Translations under genes and position numbers: made by a program
Origin: Voacanga thouarsii
Lineage: Eukaryota; Streptophyta; Magnoliopsida; Gentianales; Apocynaceae
Assembly (NCBI GenBank): GCA_026120185.1
Contig: JANUWF010001176.1
Span: forward strand, 5,279,501-5,343,500
Direction of reading: 5' to 3'
DNA length: 64,000 bases
Shown: piece after piece, positions 33,816 through 47,057 of the stretch
Position numbering within the stretch: the first letter of the stretch is position 1
How the letters are laid out: each line of letters opens with the position of its first letter
The notes under the pieces: model-generated
Database searches by the model: none
What the model saw: the letters and a program-made list of their open reading frames with translations, nothing else
What the model was told of the DNA's origin: nothing

Positions 33816-35093
33816 GATGCTTTGAATGGCTTAGAATTGATGCATGCTAGTTAATATAATTGGAAAGACTAATATTATGAGATCCTTCACTGTTTTAGTA
33901 TGGGTAGATGCATTGTAAACCTCGTGCTTGAGGTATAGGATCTCTGTACGGATTTTGTTTACTGCTTTGTTTAGCCTTTGTGTAAACCCGATTTGAAAGG
34001 GTATAGGCAGATGTCAAGTTTTTTGTTGAAAACTGTAACTAGAAATGGCCTTGGATGATCGCAAAGTATTGTAAAGGTGCCCAGCAAAAAGTTGTTGAAG
34101 AAATCGCAGCAAAAATAATTTTTTCTTGATTAAGAAGATGGGCTAAGCCGCAAGCCCAGTCGGAAGCCAAGCCGAGCCGAGCTGTGGCTCTGTTTAAGAG
34201 GAGTCGAGGTCGCCTAGGCCAGCACAAGGAAGGCATCCTCGTGGATGCAGTATCTTCACGAAAGCTGTTGCATTGGGCAAGCGGGTCGCAGGCACCCGCC
34301 TATGGACCATAGTCCATAGGTCTTCCCATAGGCCATGATCCAATGTGGCGGGTGCACTGGACCAGAGAATTTTTTTTTGTCCCATACCAAGAAAAGTTAT
34401 TTTTATTAAAATAGATAATATTCATCGATTATTGTGCATGAAAAATAATAGTAAAGGATATTAGGATTAAACAAGATCATTAATTATTTTAATTAATGTG
34501 TTTAATTCTTTTATTTGGACACTTAGGATTAAAAATAGAAAAGTATGAAAACGTTTACAGTTTTCTAGCATGCTAATTATTTTAGGTCCTATGTGCACAT
34601 TTTCTCAAAGTCCAAAGTCTTTGGAAAATTTTATTTGACAAGGAAAAATATTCTTCTTTAATTAAATGGTTATTTTAACTTAAACAAAAATTAATCATTG
34701 GTTATTTTCTTACAGGTTTTTTATCCTTGACATAGAAAATATTTTGGATTTGGAAATTTTTGTAAGTTAAAATGGAAAGCCATTTTGATTCATTTTAGCA
34801 AAGGAAAAATTATTTTTGTCAAATAAAACCTTGAGATCAAAATCTCTAGGAATTTGTGAATGCAAAAAATTTTGAAATTATTAAGTTTTTTACTTAAATA
34901 AGATTAATCATGAGGAAAATTTCTCAAAGGGTATAAACCTTGGCATAAAAATTTTTATGGATTTAGACATTTTATTTTTAAGTTAAATGAGAACTTAATT
35001 AAAATTTTTTAAATGATATTTTTCCAAGAAAATCCTTATTTTAAAAAAAACTAAGTGGGAGAGGGTTTCCAATGGCCCTACTGCTTCCATCAC
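33816..35093 (+). other. C2 leader, part 1, non-coding with hairpins
   Basis: No coding content recognised. A GC-richer part (34130-34350) contains two adjacent hairpins: GCGGGT...ACCCGC (34281-34299) and CCTATGGAC-CATA-GTCCATAGG (34299-34320). Leaders at this position often hold packaging or dimerisation signals in retroelements; that role is only inferred here. The leader resumes at 39474-39917 after T1b. Confidence 0.5.
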
Positions 35094-36887
35094 TGTAACA
35101 CCCTACTATCTATGTACCCTAAAAGGGGCAGGGATGTTGCCTCATCCTAGGGACAAGGGATCTTTATAACTAGATAATAGAAAATATTGAAGGAAATAAC
35201 TTAATAATAAACTTATTACAATCTCAAAACAATACTTACACAAGCCTTGAAACAAATATATGGTAACTAAATCCTCCAATAAATAAATACATCAAAATAA
35301 ATCTTCCAAGCTTATGGTAACATAAGTAAATCAACCTTCCAAGCATGATCGACCTGAAGACATGATATAAAAGGTGTGAGAAATACTTCTCAGTAAGTCC
35401 TGTTTGTGCTCATGATAGGAAAAACAGTTCATGTATGCAAGTTTTGAAACAAGTCACAAACAAATAGATTGCAAGTCCAGAAATTTGTATTTGAACACTA
35501 AGTGGTGTATTATCAGCATTTATAAAGTAAAAGTGCTCGACTTTTAAAGAATTAACCACTCAAATTAAGTTGTCTATGAAACCGTGCATCATGAATAGAC
35601 ATGGCACCACACATTGTGTACCATAACAAGAGAACAGTCAGGATGTTACACTTTATGCATCAAGACAAGAGAATGATCAGAATACCATACTTTATGCATG
35701 CTGATACAAGGTGTGTGTATAGTCCACCGAGCGAGATACTCTTCCATCTCTACACCCAAACTTACCAATTGTCCACCCGGCCTGACGAACAACAACTGTC
35801 ATCTTGTCTAGGCATGGTTCACCTCTCAAAGATAGCCTCCTACTGAGAGACTTACCCAACTCTTTAAAGACTAGTCCTAATAGTCTACCCTTGTTGAGTA
35901 CTCTACGTTATGTCTATCCCTTTTGGGAAAAGAAGAACCATTCAATGTGTATTCTTTGAAAGTGCAATTATGATTTATAAAACTCTTGTCAAAGTTGGTT
36001 TTTGGAAAAAGTTTAGCATTTTGTGTAAAATTGCTTGTTCAACTTAAAATTGTTTGATTGAATGGAAAAGAAAAGGAAAATTGTCCAAAATTGCATCCAA
36101 AGTACATTTCCATGTATATATCATGATTTGACTTGCCGAAGTAATTTTGATCTTCAAACAACTTTATGCAAGGATTTACCTGATATTTTGCTTTTCCTTG
36201 ATACAATAGCCTTCCAAGATAGTTCAAGGCAACCTAACCGCGTCTGGGGTAAATATAGGGTATAAATCCCAACATCCAGACAATACTTTCTTTAAATAAA
36301 TAATTCATAACCTAACATGCTTAAGCTCAATTAGATACAACAACATGTAGTTATGACAACAAAGCCTTAAGCTTTAACAATAGTTGATAAAGTATTTTAT
36401 AGAATAAGATTAATTTGATAAGTTAAAACAAATAGGTGTTATAAATATAAAAAAATAACAAATTATAATATTAATTATTTATTAACAAATAATAAATAAT
36501 TAGTAATATTAATAATAAATAATAAGTACTATTAATAATAAATCTTAAATAATATTTGTAATAAATAATAAATAATATTATTACAAATAATAAGTAATAT
36601 TAATAATAGATTATAGATAGTTTTATTATTGATAAATAAATTATTCTAATATAAATAATATTTATGAGTGTAAATAAAAGTTTTGGTAAGGCTAACTAAT
36701 AACAATATGAATATAAAATACATTTTGATATTAATTAATTCCAATATATTATTATTTACATTTAATAAAAATATTACTATTTATTTATCTAAAAAATTAA
36801 CAATATTTCAACTAATTATTGATTTTGAAAATATTTGTGTTTATCGAAATTAGTCAATTAAATAAAATAATAATATTAATTAGATAC

Positions 36888-36962
<75 letters not shown>
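36888..36962. repeat. (TAA)n microsatellite in T1b
   Basis: About 25 uninterrupted TAA units. The plus-strand frame across it (poly-Ile) is a repeat artefact. The surrounding 36420-36800 is also rich in TAAT words. Confidence 0.95.
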
Positions 36963-36963
<1 letters not shown>

Positions 36964-37542
36964 CAAGAATAATTCTAAAAATAATAAAAGTAGTTCTTAC
37001 AATAATTTTATTGCTAGAGAAAATCCATACACATATTCATACATACATGGATTCAACAAATAACATGTCGATTTATCCAAAAATAGACTTAAATTAACAT
37101 ACATCACAACAAGGATGCTATTCTATTAGGCATAATATTATCTAGGGATTTATTGAAAAATAACATCATGAAGGCCTAATCAACAATGGGGGCATAATGA
37201 CTATCATACATCAAAACATCCATAAAACCCTTAATCATAATGAACATATAATGATCTTAAAGCATAATCCATAAGTCACAACATTCATTCCAATCTTCAT
37301 GTCTTAATCCATTCCGTTCACCCACATATATATCTTCAACCCCACATTATTCAATCAACATATCAAATCCATCATCTAAGAGTCTTGAGTTAGAGAATTT
37401 AAAGAGAAGATCAAGAAAGAAATACTTGATTTGATGAACGTTAGATGAAAATATCGCCATGCTTAATGGAGGTCCTTGAGTGCTTGAGAGTCCTTTCTTG
37501 GTTGAAGTTTGTCCAAGAATGGCCATCCAAGATTCGGCCATG

Positions 37543-37561
37543 AGAGAGAGAGAGAGAGAGA
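37543..37561. repeat. (GA)n tract in T1b
   Basis: Short GA tract at the position equivalent to the 43-bp tract in T1a. Confidence 0.8.
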
Positions 37562-39164
37562 GAAATAGAGAGAAATAGAGAGAAAGAGATTAGGATGATA
37601 TTGATATGGTGATGATAGGATAAAGAAGGTCCAAGGTATTTAAAGTTACCTTCTTGATGTTCTTCTTATTCTTGACCGAAAAAGTGTGCTTGATCCTAAA
37701 GGAATATCAACTTTGGTGTTTTTGATGTTATGGAATGGCCTATGAGGGAGTATGAACTGAATCTTAGAGTGATTTGGGATGAATAGAGGTGATTGAAGGT
37801 TGAAGAAGCTTAGTGTGTGTTCTTAGTATTCTTGAGAGGAATTGAGAGAGTGTGTGATTTCGTGTGTGTGTGTGAATGATAGCAGAATGGCCTAGCTAGG
37901 GGGAGGCTTTCGGTTATCTAAGAAGGAGAGAGAAAGTTTTAGCTTTTTCAAATTTCATATTCAGAGAAAAGTGGAGATGTTTGAGATAGAGGATTGGGTA
38001 ATGGCGTTTGCTCTTTGAAGGTTTCTTGTCCTTCGATGGTGTATGACTGAACTAGCTATGATTTGATCATGGAATGGAGAGTTGTTTCAGCTTTGAGTTG
38101 GCCGAAAATGGCTGTGATATAGCAGAGAAATTTTTTGTTTTATTGTCTAGCTAGGTGAGTGTTTAATGGAACAAAAATCTGGAATTTAATTTTGAAGTTT
38201 GAATAATTTTGAATAGAGTGAAAATAGGAGTGTTTTGAGGTGCGTTTACGAAGTCCTAATCACCAAGGTAGATGAAGAAGCTAGGGTGTTCTATCCATGG
38301 CAGCATTTGGACAAAAATATGATGAAGTTTGATGAAGAAATCGGACTTAACATTGAATAGGCAAAGCTGAAATATTTCTCAAATTTTAGCTCAAGAACTC
38401 TTGTGATTTTGGGAGGATTTTGAGCAGATTTTTCGAAGCTCTTTGAACTGAATTTGCAGCGGGAGTTAAAGAAGTGTTTGAAGGTCCATTAATGGTAGTT
38501 TTCTAGCCACCATATTGGAGAAGAAAGAAGAAAGTTTTAGGTGTTCTTGTGCATAAATGAATGGCTAAATGTTCATCTCGAAAGCTTAGTTATTTGCTGG
38601 AAAAAATTCTGGTTTGGTATGGCTTGTAAAGCTACGAAATTCCAAAGTGTTTCAGCTTTCATCTTCACACAAGATGGTTGGTTCTTTGCAAGAATTAGGT
38701 AGAGAAAAGTAGTTGCAAATTTCGAAAATCAGCCATAAAGAAAATCTGAAAAAGTTTCCAGATTTTTACCGAAACAAGAACAAGAAGACAACGAAGTTCT
38801 TGGAGAAATAACTATGGTAATTTAATTGAGAACCTCTTCCAATTTCTCCTCCACAATTTTGGTCAACCTCCTATCCCATAAGAGCTGGAATTTTTTAAAT
38901 TCCAAACAAGGAATTATCCAAGACTTTTATAGATATAAAAATGAATTAAAGAAATAGGAGTAGTTTAAATTCAAAGACGTTAGGATAAGGCTTGGAAAAA
39001 TAATAGAGATAAAAATTCTTCCAGAATTCTTTTTAGGACAAGATCACATGATTAAGACATTACCAATGTATCTTCCCCAAGATAACATTCCTAGCTTTAA
39101 GGAATGTAAGAAAAAGAAAAATTCAAACATTGGTTAAGATAATTATGAATACAACTTAGGTAAT

Positions 39165-39228
39165 GAGATTTGAACTCAAGACCTTAGAAATTAATCGCAA
39201 AGCTCTAACCACTTAACCACAACAACTC
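39165..39228 (-). other. tRNA-like module inside T1b
   Basis: Minus strand: TGTGGTTAAGTGGTTAGAGC (A-box-like), then GAGTTCAAATCTC (B-box-like), with the same spacing, orientation and distance from the 3' end as in T1a. The B box has diverged from the GGTTCAANNCC consensus. Confidence 0.6.
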
Positions 39229-39917
39229 TTCTTCTAATTTTCCCAGCCAAATCCTCTTCTTATCTAAGCCTCAACCCATCTTCCTATTTCGCCATCAAGT
39301 AAAATTACATTTTTACCCTTTCTATTCAATAAGCACAAATAAACCATATAATCCACAAACCACAATTCTAAAGCACACAAAATCATTCAAGGAATATATT
39401 TTATGCAAGATGATATGATACGCACCCCTTCCCTCTTACTCTAGGGTAGGTTTAAGTGGGGTTCTACAATCACAATCCTCATTAGAAATCATAGGTCTCC
39501 TCACGTCACCCTAGGAATGAACCCGTATAGAATGGAGATACCACAAAGATCTAAAACTGATGGAATGAAGTAATTAATAACTCGGGACACGTATTATGAT
39601 TGGCTAGCCTCCGTTGGAGGTTATAGTGCAAGGTGTGTTCATAGAAAATGAGAAAAAACAGTTATCCCCTCAATAGAGTTATCTTCTAGATCATTACCTA
39701 AGAAGGAAATTAATTTGTGGTGGTTAACACACTTAACTTAGGAAACTGTTAAACTTTTCAAGAAGCTATATCAATTTTCTTAAGAGCCAAATTAATCATA
39801 TTAAAGATAATAGTAATAGGGTTAGCTATTATCAAGTTTAATATGAGGATAAAGTGTACAAAATTATTTTTGTTTTACAAATACTAAGGATTTCTTTTAT
39901 TTTTCAAAATTTTAGAA

Positions 39918-40740
39918 ATGGTTGGTGGAGGTTCTTTCAGTCCCTTAGCCATTATTCTCTGCGAGAATAAGTTAACGGGTCCAAACTATGTGGATTAGAA
40001 AAGAAATCTGGACATAATACTCACAGCCGAGGAGTATAAGTATGTCCTATACGAGACTTGCCCAATAATCGGGGAAGGTTCCATCACTGAGGAGCGTGAG
40101 GCTAAAAAGGCATGGAAAAAGGCTGACGAGATAACCCGATGTTATATGTTAGCCTCCATGTCAAATGTGCTTCAATCTAAACACAAGCACATGGCCATAA
40201 CATATGACATAAGTACATCGCTAGCCACAATGTTCGCAGATAAGAGCCGGCCTGCAAGGCAAGAGGCTCTTCGAATAATCATAAATACCAAGATGGTTGG
40301 GGGAGTATCAGTCAGAGAGTATATGCTCAAGATGATTGCTACTTTCGAGAAAGCAGAAGTCTTGGGGGCTGTTTTTTATCCCGAGAGCTAAGTGGACATG
40401 GTTCTTGAATCTTTATCGAGCTCATTCACTCAGTTCAAGTTGAATTATAACATGAACAAGTTAAACATGGGTTTAACAGAGTGGATGAAAAAGTTCCAGG
40501 TGACTGAGAATGTCATGAAGCCACAGGCTAAAGCTATAATGGCCTCTTCTTCGAGAACTAGGCCTAAGCCTAGAAAGTTCAAGAAAAAGAAGGGTAATTC
40601 AATGCACCAGCCGAAGTCCCAGCCCAAAGATAAACCTAAGAGAAAATACTTCAAATGTGGAAAGAATGGATACTGAAAAAAAGAATATCCAGATCTTCAA
40701 GCCAAGAAAAACCCTATAGGTAATGTTCTCTATCTAGAGT
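39918..40740 (+). pseudogene. C2 gag
   Basis: Starts MVGGGSFSPLAIILCENKL at 39918, in the usual place for a copia gag. The UBN2-type gag body spans about 39918-40500, with TGPNYVD (its Trp codon now a stop), MLASMSNVLQ and VREYMLKMIATFEKAEVLG. A basic linker and a zinc knuckle follow (about 40650-40690): YFKCGKNGY, then stop, then KKEYPD. One zinc-binding Cys is Tyr and the conserved Trp after the knuckle's Gly-Tyr/His is a stop. Gag would form the particle and bind RNA. Stops near 39997, 40389 and 40674 inactivate it. Confidence 0.85.
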
Positions 40741-41159
40741 CTATATCAATGGTTGGATCAACTTCTACTTGGATTGTTGATTCAGAAGCCGCTGATCATA
40801 TCTGTAACTCCTTGCAGGGGCTTAGGAAAATTAGAAGACTCCAAAAGAACAAACATGGACTACGCGTGGGAAATAGACATAAGTTTGGGCCCTTGCTATG
40901 GGAGAATTGGAACTTACTTTTGATTGTAATAAAATAGTTGTTTTGAAGGATATTTTATTTGTTCCTGGTTTTTGATAGAATTTGGTTGCAGTTGCAAAAC
41001 TTATAAATAAATGATATTCTATATCTTTCCATTTTGGTATTACTATCAGTAGAAATGGAGAAGTTATATGTACAGGGCAGATGTATGAAAATCGATTCTT
41101 CATTAATCCTATCAACAATCAATTGAATAACGCTTAATCTAAACCTTTAAATAGAAAGA
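40741..41159 (+). pseudogene. C2 protease and integrase lead-in
   Basis: Copia aspartic protease remains: STSTWIVDSEAADHICNSLQ, where the active-site Asp-Ser/Thr-Gly is DSE. Decayed sequence follows up to the S insertion at 41160. After it, the GAG-pre-integrase block continues at 42541. Confidence 0.75.
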
Positions 41160-42535
41160 TGATAGGGCCTAAATTAATCATATCTTTCCTAGTTATTTGA
41201 GGCTATTTTGTGATACATTTTGTACAATAACTGGTCATATTCGTTCATATTTGAAATTTACCCTTAGAAATATATTTTGTACATTATTTTAGATTTTAGG
41301 GGTAAAAGAAGGCAAAAACGTCACAGAGCAGAATAGAACCGGCACCGGTTAGGAGCTAGAGGCGATACTGGCTGCAGTCTGGAAGAATTAGCTCAAAAAT
41401 CAAGAAAAATCAGCGAACGAATAGAGGAACATAACACAACCGGCGCCGGCCCAAGGCAGGACAGGCAGCGCCGGCTATGCACTGGTACTGAGATGATGTC
41501 TCGATTTTCATGTGGATTTTTGACAATTTCCAAAGTTTTATTATTTTCTTACTTCTATTTGGCCAGAAACCCTAGAGGGACGAATTTAGGCACTTCTAAA
41601 ACCTATAAATAGAGGAAAAACACAAGATTAAACAATGAATTCATGGATCAAAATACAAATCACTCAAAATCAAAGAGGAATTCATCAAATCAAAGAGGAT
41701 TGTACAAGAGGGTCTACGAAGGAAAAAGAATGAGGGTTGTCTATGAGTGCTTTCTTTTGACCTTGTTTTCTTTTCTTGATCAATGATGTATTAATTATTG
41801 TATTGTAATTTGACATTGTTTTCGGTATTCATGATTTTTAGAGTTACTTTGTTCTTTTTGATTAATTGATTGTTATTTTTTGTATTTAATTTCTTATACT
41901 GATTACGAGATTAATTTGTTGTTTCTTCTATTGACTTACTTGGAAAGGAGGTTGATTGCTAAGAATTAGGTAATTAAAGGTTAATTGATGTCTGTCAGGA
42001 TATGGATTCATTGGTTAATTTTATGTTTTAAATTTGCCAAGATATGAAAATTTAATCAATGATTGTGTTTAATATATCTTTTGGGTGAATTAGTTGAGAC
42101 AGGATATGTGATGCTAATTTGTCTAGAAGATAGTGATTTCATGGATTGAAAAAGAAATGAATCTATCTTAATCCTTCATGATGTCAAGAGAATAATTAGT
42201 TATGAAAATGATTTGGTACTTTAAGATCATGTTTGTCAAAATAATGGTTTGAGTTATATAATTCTCCATCATTGCCATGTATATATTCTTTTATTTTATT
42301 TTATTTTATTTTATTTTTTATTCTTTTTCACTTTATTGAGTCAATTAAATAATGAAAGAAAAGTGATTAATGCATTCTTGTTCCTTAAGGATCGATACTC
42401 ATTTTAAATCCTATGTTATGCTTAATGATGAGTACGCTTGCTCATATGTGTAATTTGGGATAAACCTTTTAATTTAAACTTGATTGGGAATGTGCTTATT
42501 ATTAATAATTTTTATACTCAAATTCATACACATCA
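41160..42535 (+). mobile_element. S-family solo LTR
   Basis: 1376 bp starting TGATAGGGCC and ending ACACATCA, with perfect 5-bp duplication AAAGA (41155-41159 and 42536-42540). There is no internal region, so it is a solo LTR left by LTR-LTR recombination. A TATA-like CTATAAATAGAGG at about 41606 suggests the U3/R transition. It has a GC-rich CCGG block at 41330-41490. The family recurs inverted in the 5' LTR of E1 (1497-7189). Confidence 0.9.
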
Positions 42536-42540
42536 AAAGA

Positions 42541-45110
42541 GAAAGATAAATATCAATGACTCATATCTTTAGCATCTACGGTTGGGTCACATTAACTTAA
42601 CCAGGATTCAGAGATTAATCCATAATGGGCCTTTAGGCTTATTGAGATTGGAAAATTGGCCTCAATGTGAATTCTATCTTATGAGAAAAATGACCAAAAG
42701 GTTATTTACTCAAAAGGCGGATAAAACCAAAAAAGCATTTAGTCTTATTCACACCGCTGTATGTGGTCCTTTGTCTATACCCGCAAGAGAGGGGTTTGAG
42801 TCCTTCATCACTTTTACAGATGATTGTACAAGGTATGGTTATGTTTATCTGATGAGACGCAAGTCTGATTCTTTTGACAAGTTTGAAGAATTTAAGGCTG
42901 AAGTAGAGTATCGGACAGGTAAGCTAATCAAAACTTTACGATCGGATCGTGGTAGAGAATACCTCCTTGTTAAATTCAAGGACTACATGGTACATTAAAA
43001 GATAGTATCCTAGTTCTCTGCGTCAGGGACACCCCAGCAGAATGGAGTAGCTGAGAAAAGGAATAAGACATTGATGGAAATGGTCCGAAGCATGATGTCT
43101 CATGCTACTCTTCCGATGTATTTTGGGGATAAACTCTAGAAATAGCAGCATATATTCTGAATTTGGTGTCTTCCAAGTCAGTGCCTAGGACTACCTATGA
43201 GATGTGGACAGGTCATAAGCCAAATCTAAATCATCTCAGAATTATGTTATTTTGTTGGGTATCCAAAAGCTACAAAGAGTGGTTACTTTTATCATCACAA
43301 AGAGCAAAAGGTACTTGTGAGTACAAATGCTAGATACTTGGAAGATGAACAAAGTACATCCACTAAAGGTTCGACAAGGTTTGAACTTGAAAAGAAATTA
43401 TCTTCTGAATCAACTTCTCCTAACCCGATTATAGAATAAGAAGAGATACAGCCTCAGGAACCTATACAAATGGAGCCTTGTCATAGTGGGAGGATATCTA
43501 GAGTTCTAGAAAGATGAACTGGAGAGGATTTTGACCTAATCTTCGACCATCAAGAACAAGATCCCACTAGATATGAAGAGACTATTGTTGATGCCGATGC
43601 AAACTTATAGTATGAAGTAATGAAAGTCGAGATTGACTCTATGTACTTCAATTAGGTTTGGGATCTTGTAGCTTCACCTGAAGGAATAAAACCCATTGAG
43701 TATAAGTAGGTTTATAAAAGAAAGAGGAGAAAGGATAGACAGGCGGAAACCTTCAAAACTAGACTTGTGGCAAAAGGGTATACTAAAAAAGAAATGATCA
43801 ACTATGAGGAAATCTTTTCCTCGATAGCCATGCTTAAGTCCATTCGTATCCTCCTTACCATCGCATGTTATTATGACTACAAGATACGGCAAATGGATGT
43901 CAAGATGTCATTTTTAAATTGTCATCTTAGTGAAGACATCTATATTTCCCAACCAGAAGGCTTTAATGCTCAAGGCCAAGAACATATAGTTTGTAAGCTT
44001 AAGAAATCTATTTATGGACTTAAATAGTTATCCAGAGTATGGAACATTCATTTCAATAAGACTGTAAAGTCTTACAGTTTCATTCAAAATGAGAATGAAC
44101 TATGTGTGTATAGGAAACTGGAAAGTATAAATATGATTTTTCTTGTCCTATATGTGAATGACATTCTACTCGTTAGAAATAATATAGAGATACTATCGTC
44201 TACTAAGATTTAGCTATCTAGTCAATTTAGTATGAAGGACTTAGGGGAAGCCAGTTACATTCTCAAAATATAGCTTCTTAGAAATAGGAAGCTGAGAATG
44301 CTAGGTTTATCCCAAACTACATACATTAATAAGATATTAGCCAAGTACAGCATGGACTCATGCAAGGAGGCATTGATCTATTGCAGATATGGGTTGTCTT
44401 TTTATTCAAAAGATTGTCTAAAGTCTTAAGAAGAAAAATATAGGATGAGTAGGATTCCCTATGCTTCAGCTGTGGGAAGTCTCATGTATGCTATGCTGTG
44501 TACTAGGCCAAATATCTGCTTTGTCGTAGGCTTAGTTAGTAGATATCAGTCAAATCCTGGGGTGGTTCATTGACAGGCTGTAAAGCATATTCTCAAATAT
44601 CTTAAAGATACGAGAGATTATATGTTGGTTTACAAGGCTGATGACTTGGTTCCTACAGGATACACAAACTCAGACTTCCAAACGGATAAGGATGAGAGAA
44701 AATTCATTAGTGGATATGTTTTCACCTTGTCTGGAGGAATTATTTCATGGAGGAGTGTCAAGTAATCCTGTATTACTGATTCAACCATTGAAGTTGAGTA
44801 TGTGGCAGCTTCGAAAGCCTCCAAGGAAGCAGTTTGGCTCCAAAAATTCCTTTTAAAACTTGGAGGCGTGCCACAAATGGACAAACTAGTTCTGATGTAT
44901 TACGACAATATTGGTATAGTCTAATAATCCAAAGAACCTATGAACCAAAAAAAGGGGAAGCACATAAAGAGGAAGTACCATCTGATCTGAGATTTCATCC
45001 AGAGACAGAAAGTCGTAGTGGAAAAGATTACCTCGGAGAACAATCTAACAGATTCTTTCACTAAGCCTTTGGCAAAGAGAGTCTTTAGAACACACTTAGA
45101 CGCCATAGGG
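42541..45110 (+). pseudogene. C2 pol: integrase, reverse transcriptase, RNase H
   Basis: Copia pol order. GAG-pre-integrase (42560-42720) has LGHINLTRIQRL and a zinc finger that lost one Cys (CEFYL). The integrase core (about 42740-43140) shows Asp in FTDDCTRYGY, Asp in LRSDRGREYL and Glu in TPQQNGVAEK. RT (43600-44300) has TRLVAKGYTKKE and KSIYGLK. RNase H (44440-45060) has PYASAVGSLMYAMLCTRP and STIEVEYVAASKA. The RT catalytic box is YVND instead of YVDD (44151-44162). Many stops are present, so it is dead. Confidence 0.9.
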
Positions 45111-45156
45111 GTGGGTACCTATGGACTTACTTAGTCTTAGAGTGCAAGTCGAAGAT

Positions 45157-47052
45157 TGTTGGAATGTATGCCCATGTAAATTAGGTTTCTAATGTAATTT
45201 TGACTTCTATTAATAAAAGTATTTTTCTCATAATTTGTTTATGAAATCTTCTTTATATTTGTGCACAATTTTATTGGAAAAGACCCATTGTGTATAAATA
45301 AATAGTTCATGTGAATGGAGGTCTTGCACAGTAAGGTATGGACCATGGGATACTTAACACATAAACTATTGTATATAACTGGATGACAAGAATGGGAATC
45401 TCATCATAGCAAAGTTATTATGTTATGAATTTTGAATAGGGAATGGCTTACCTCTAGCCAATGAGTAGTCTACTCATTTCATAACACAAGCATATTTCGA
45501 ATACGTAAAACAGGACATGTAGTAGTGGTTTCTAAAAGTATTATGTGATAGAAACACAGACTACTACTGCTACAATGTGGACTTGTACTCTACAGCTTGA
45601 GTATAAGTTGGTGGTCTAACAAAGTTGGAAGCGTATGCTTTGATATGCTATAGTTGAGGTTCTTGAGAATGACCAATATACTTGTATGTTGGGTATATGT
45701 AACTAGTTAGTCAAGACAGGCTTGTACAAGATAGTGTTGACATTATATCGCCCTTTGTGGTCGTCCAAATGATCTAATTATCCAAGGCTCTAGGGAACAT
45801 AACTTAGATATGGCTTTAGGGTAGCTCCTTTGGAAAGTTGGAATATTCTAAAAAGTCGTAGATCATTGGACTAAAAGCTTAAGGATAGTAGATGTCTTTT
45901 AGAGAGATGTTAGTATACTCTTTCCTCTCTAAATGAACAGTGATGTGTAGAAGGGTATGTTAGTCATTTCACCTGTGGGTTGACAACATAGCTAACGCAG
46001 CATTGTCCTTGGAGTTAATATTTTCTTATGGTGATATTAGAAAATATTTAAAATACAAAATACAACTATTTATATAGTAAGAGTATTTTGGTCATTTTAG
46101 TAACCAAGACGATATGTCTTTTTGGTCCTCGGAATAACCCGTAAGTCCTAATTATTTTAGGTCAAGAAAATGGTCACGATGAAAAAGATTTTATTTTATT
46201 CAGAAAGTCTAATTTATTTTTTAGACTAGAATAAAATAAAGGAACAAAAGAAATTAAATTTCTTACCTAGTTTAATTGGTTAATTAATTATTTAGGATCT
46301 AAACCCAGATTGAATAATTAAAAAAATTAACCTGGGCTTAAACTAGTTAATAAAAGGATCCTTTAGTTCATTTGGGCTCAATAATTATTTATTGAATTAT
46401 TTTAATAGGCTCAAAAAATAAATAATTAATGGTTATTATTTTTGAGCTCATTGAGTCAAAGAAAAATAATAAATTATTTTGGCCCAATAGCCGGACTAAA
46501 GGATTATTTTTATTTACGGTACAAAAGAGTTAAAGATTACCCAAACCTCTTCTATTAATAACCTTCGGATGTTTTGAAATATTAAATACCGATATTTTTG
46601 TTATCTGGTAACGTGAATAGGAGTGGGGTAGTTCAGTTCTGCAAAACAAAACACACAACACAGAGAAGGAAAAACACACAGTTTTGCCTCTGCTATCTCT
46701 CTCATTTTCTCTTCTTTCCCTTTCATCTTATTGTCTTTGCTAACTAATAGCAAAGGATCAAGAATGACCATTCCTCATCTAGGTTGTTTCACCTACATAG
46801 ATTATGTGAAGGAATATTTTGAGAAGCGAAAAACTTCGTGTAAATGCCAAGGAGAAGCCGAAGGATCGCTAGTTTTTCACCAGAAGCATTGTCGAGACAA
46901 GTAGCCACTCCAGTGGTTAGGACCTCGTCTTCTCAGCCAAACAAACCAAGGACACACAAAAGTATTATTTGTCACCTTCCGCTGTGTCGTGTCTTTGCTT
47001 TCCTGGGTTTATTTTCCTCGCATGCATGGCATCCCCTGTTTTCATTACTTCA
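45157..47052 (+). repeat. C2 3' LTR and polypurine tract
   Basis: Matches the 5' LTR. The short purine-rich run GCAAGTCGAAGAT (45144-45156) immediately before it is the likely decayed polypurine tract. It ends TTACTTCA at 47052 and is followed by the TGTTT duplication. Confidence 0.92.
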
Positions 47053-47057
47053 TGTTT

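Larger units (their letters stand above)
35094..39468 (+). mobile_element. T1b: 4375-bp non-coding TG...CA element, probable solo long LTR
   Basis: Second copy of T1 in the C2 leader. It starts TGTAACACCCTAC, ends GGGGTTCTACA and is flanked by a perfect duplication ATCAC (35089-35093 and 39469-39473). It matches T1a in ends, in the AAGGGATCTTTATAACTAG block (35155), in the microsatellite slot and in the tRNA-like module. No protein-coding frame was recognised. It is diverged from T1a, so the two are independent insertions of one old family. Confidence 0.8.
31904..47052 (+). mobile_element. C2: Ty1/copia retrotransposon with two nested insertions
   Basis: Two LTRs (31904-33799 and 45157-47052, both 1896 bp) begin TGTT(A/G)GAATGTATGCC and end TTCA. 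The target duplication TGTTT is perfect (31899-31903 and 47053-47057). Internal order is primer-binding site, long leader, gag, protease, integrase, RT and RNase H, the copia order. T1b (35094-39468) is inserted in the leader and an S solo LTR (41160-42535) between protease and integrase. The coding region has many stops. A related LTR at the same CACTA position occurs at 63562. Confidence 0.93.

Noticed and set aside
33591..33854. Plus-strand ORF repeated at 46844-47065
   Set aside because: Both lie in the C2 LTRs; the similarity reflects LTR identity, not a gene.
36819..37097. Plus-strand ORF with a long poly-isoleucine tract
   Set aside because: It is a translation of the TAA microsatellite in T1b.
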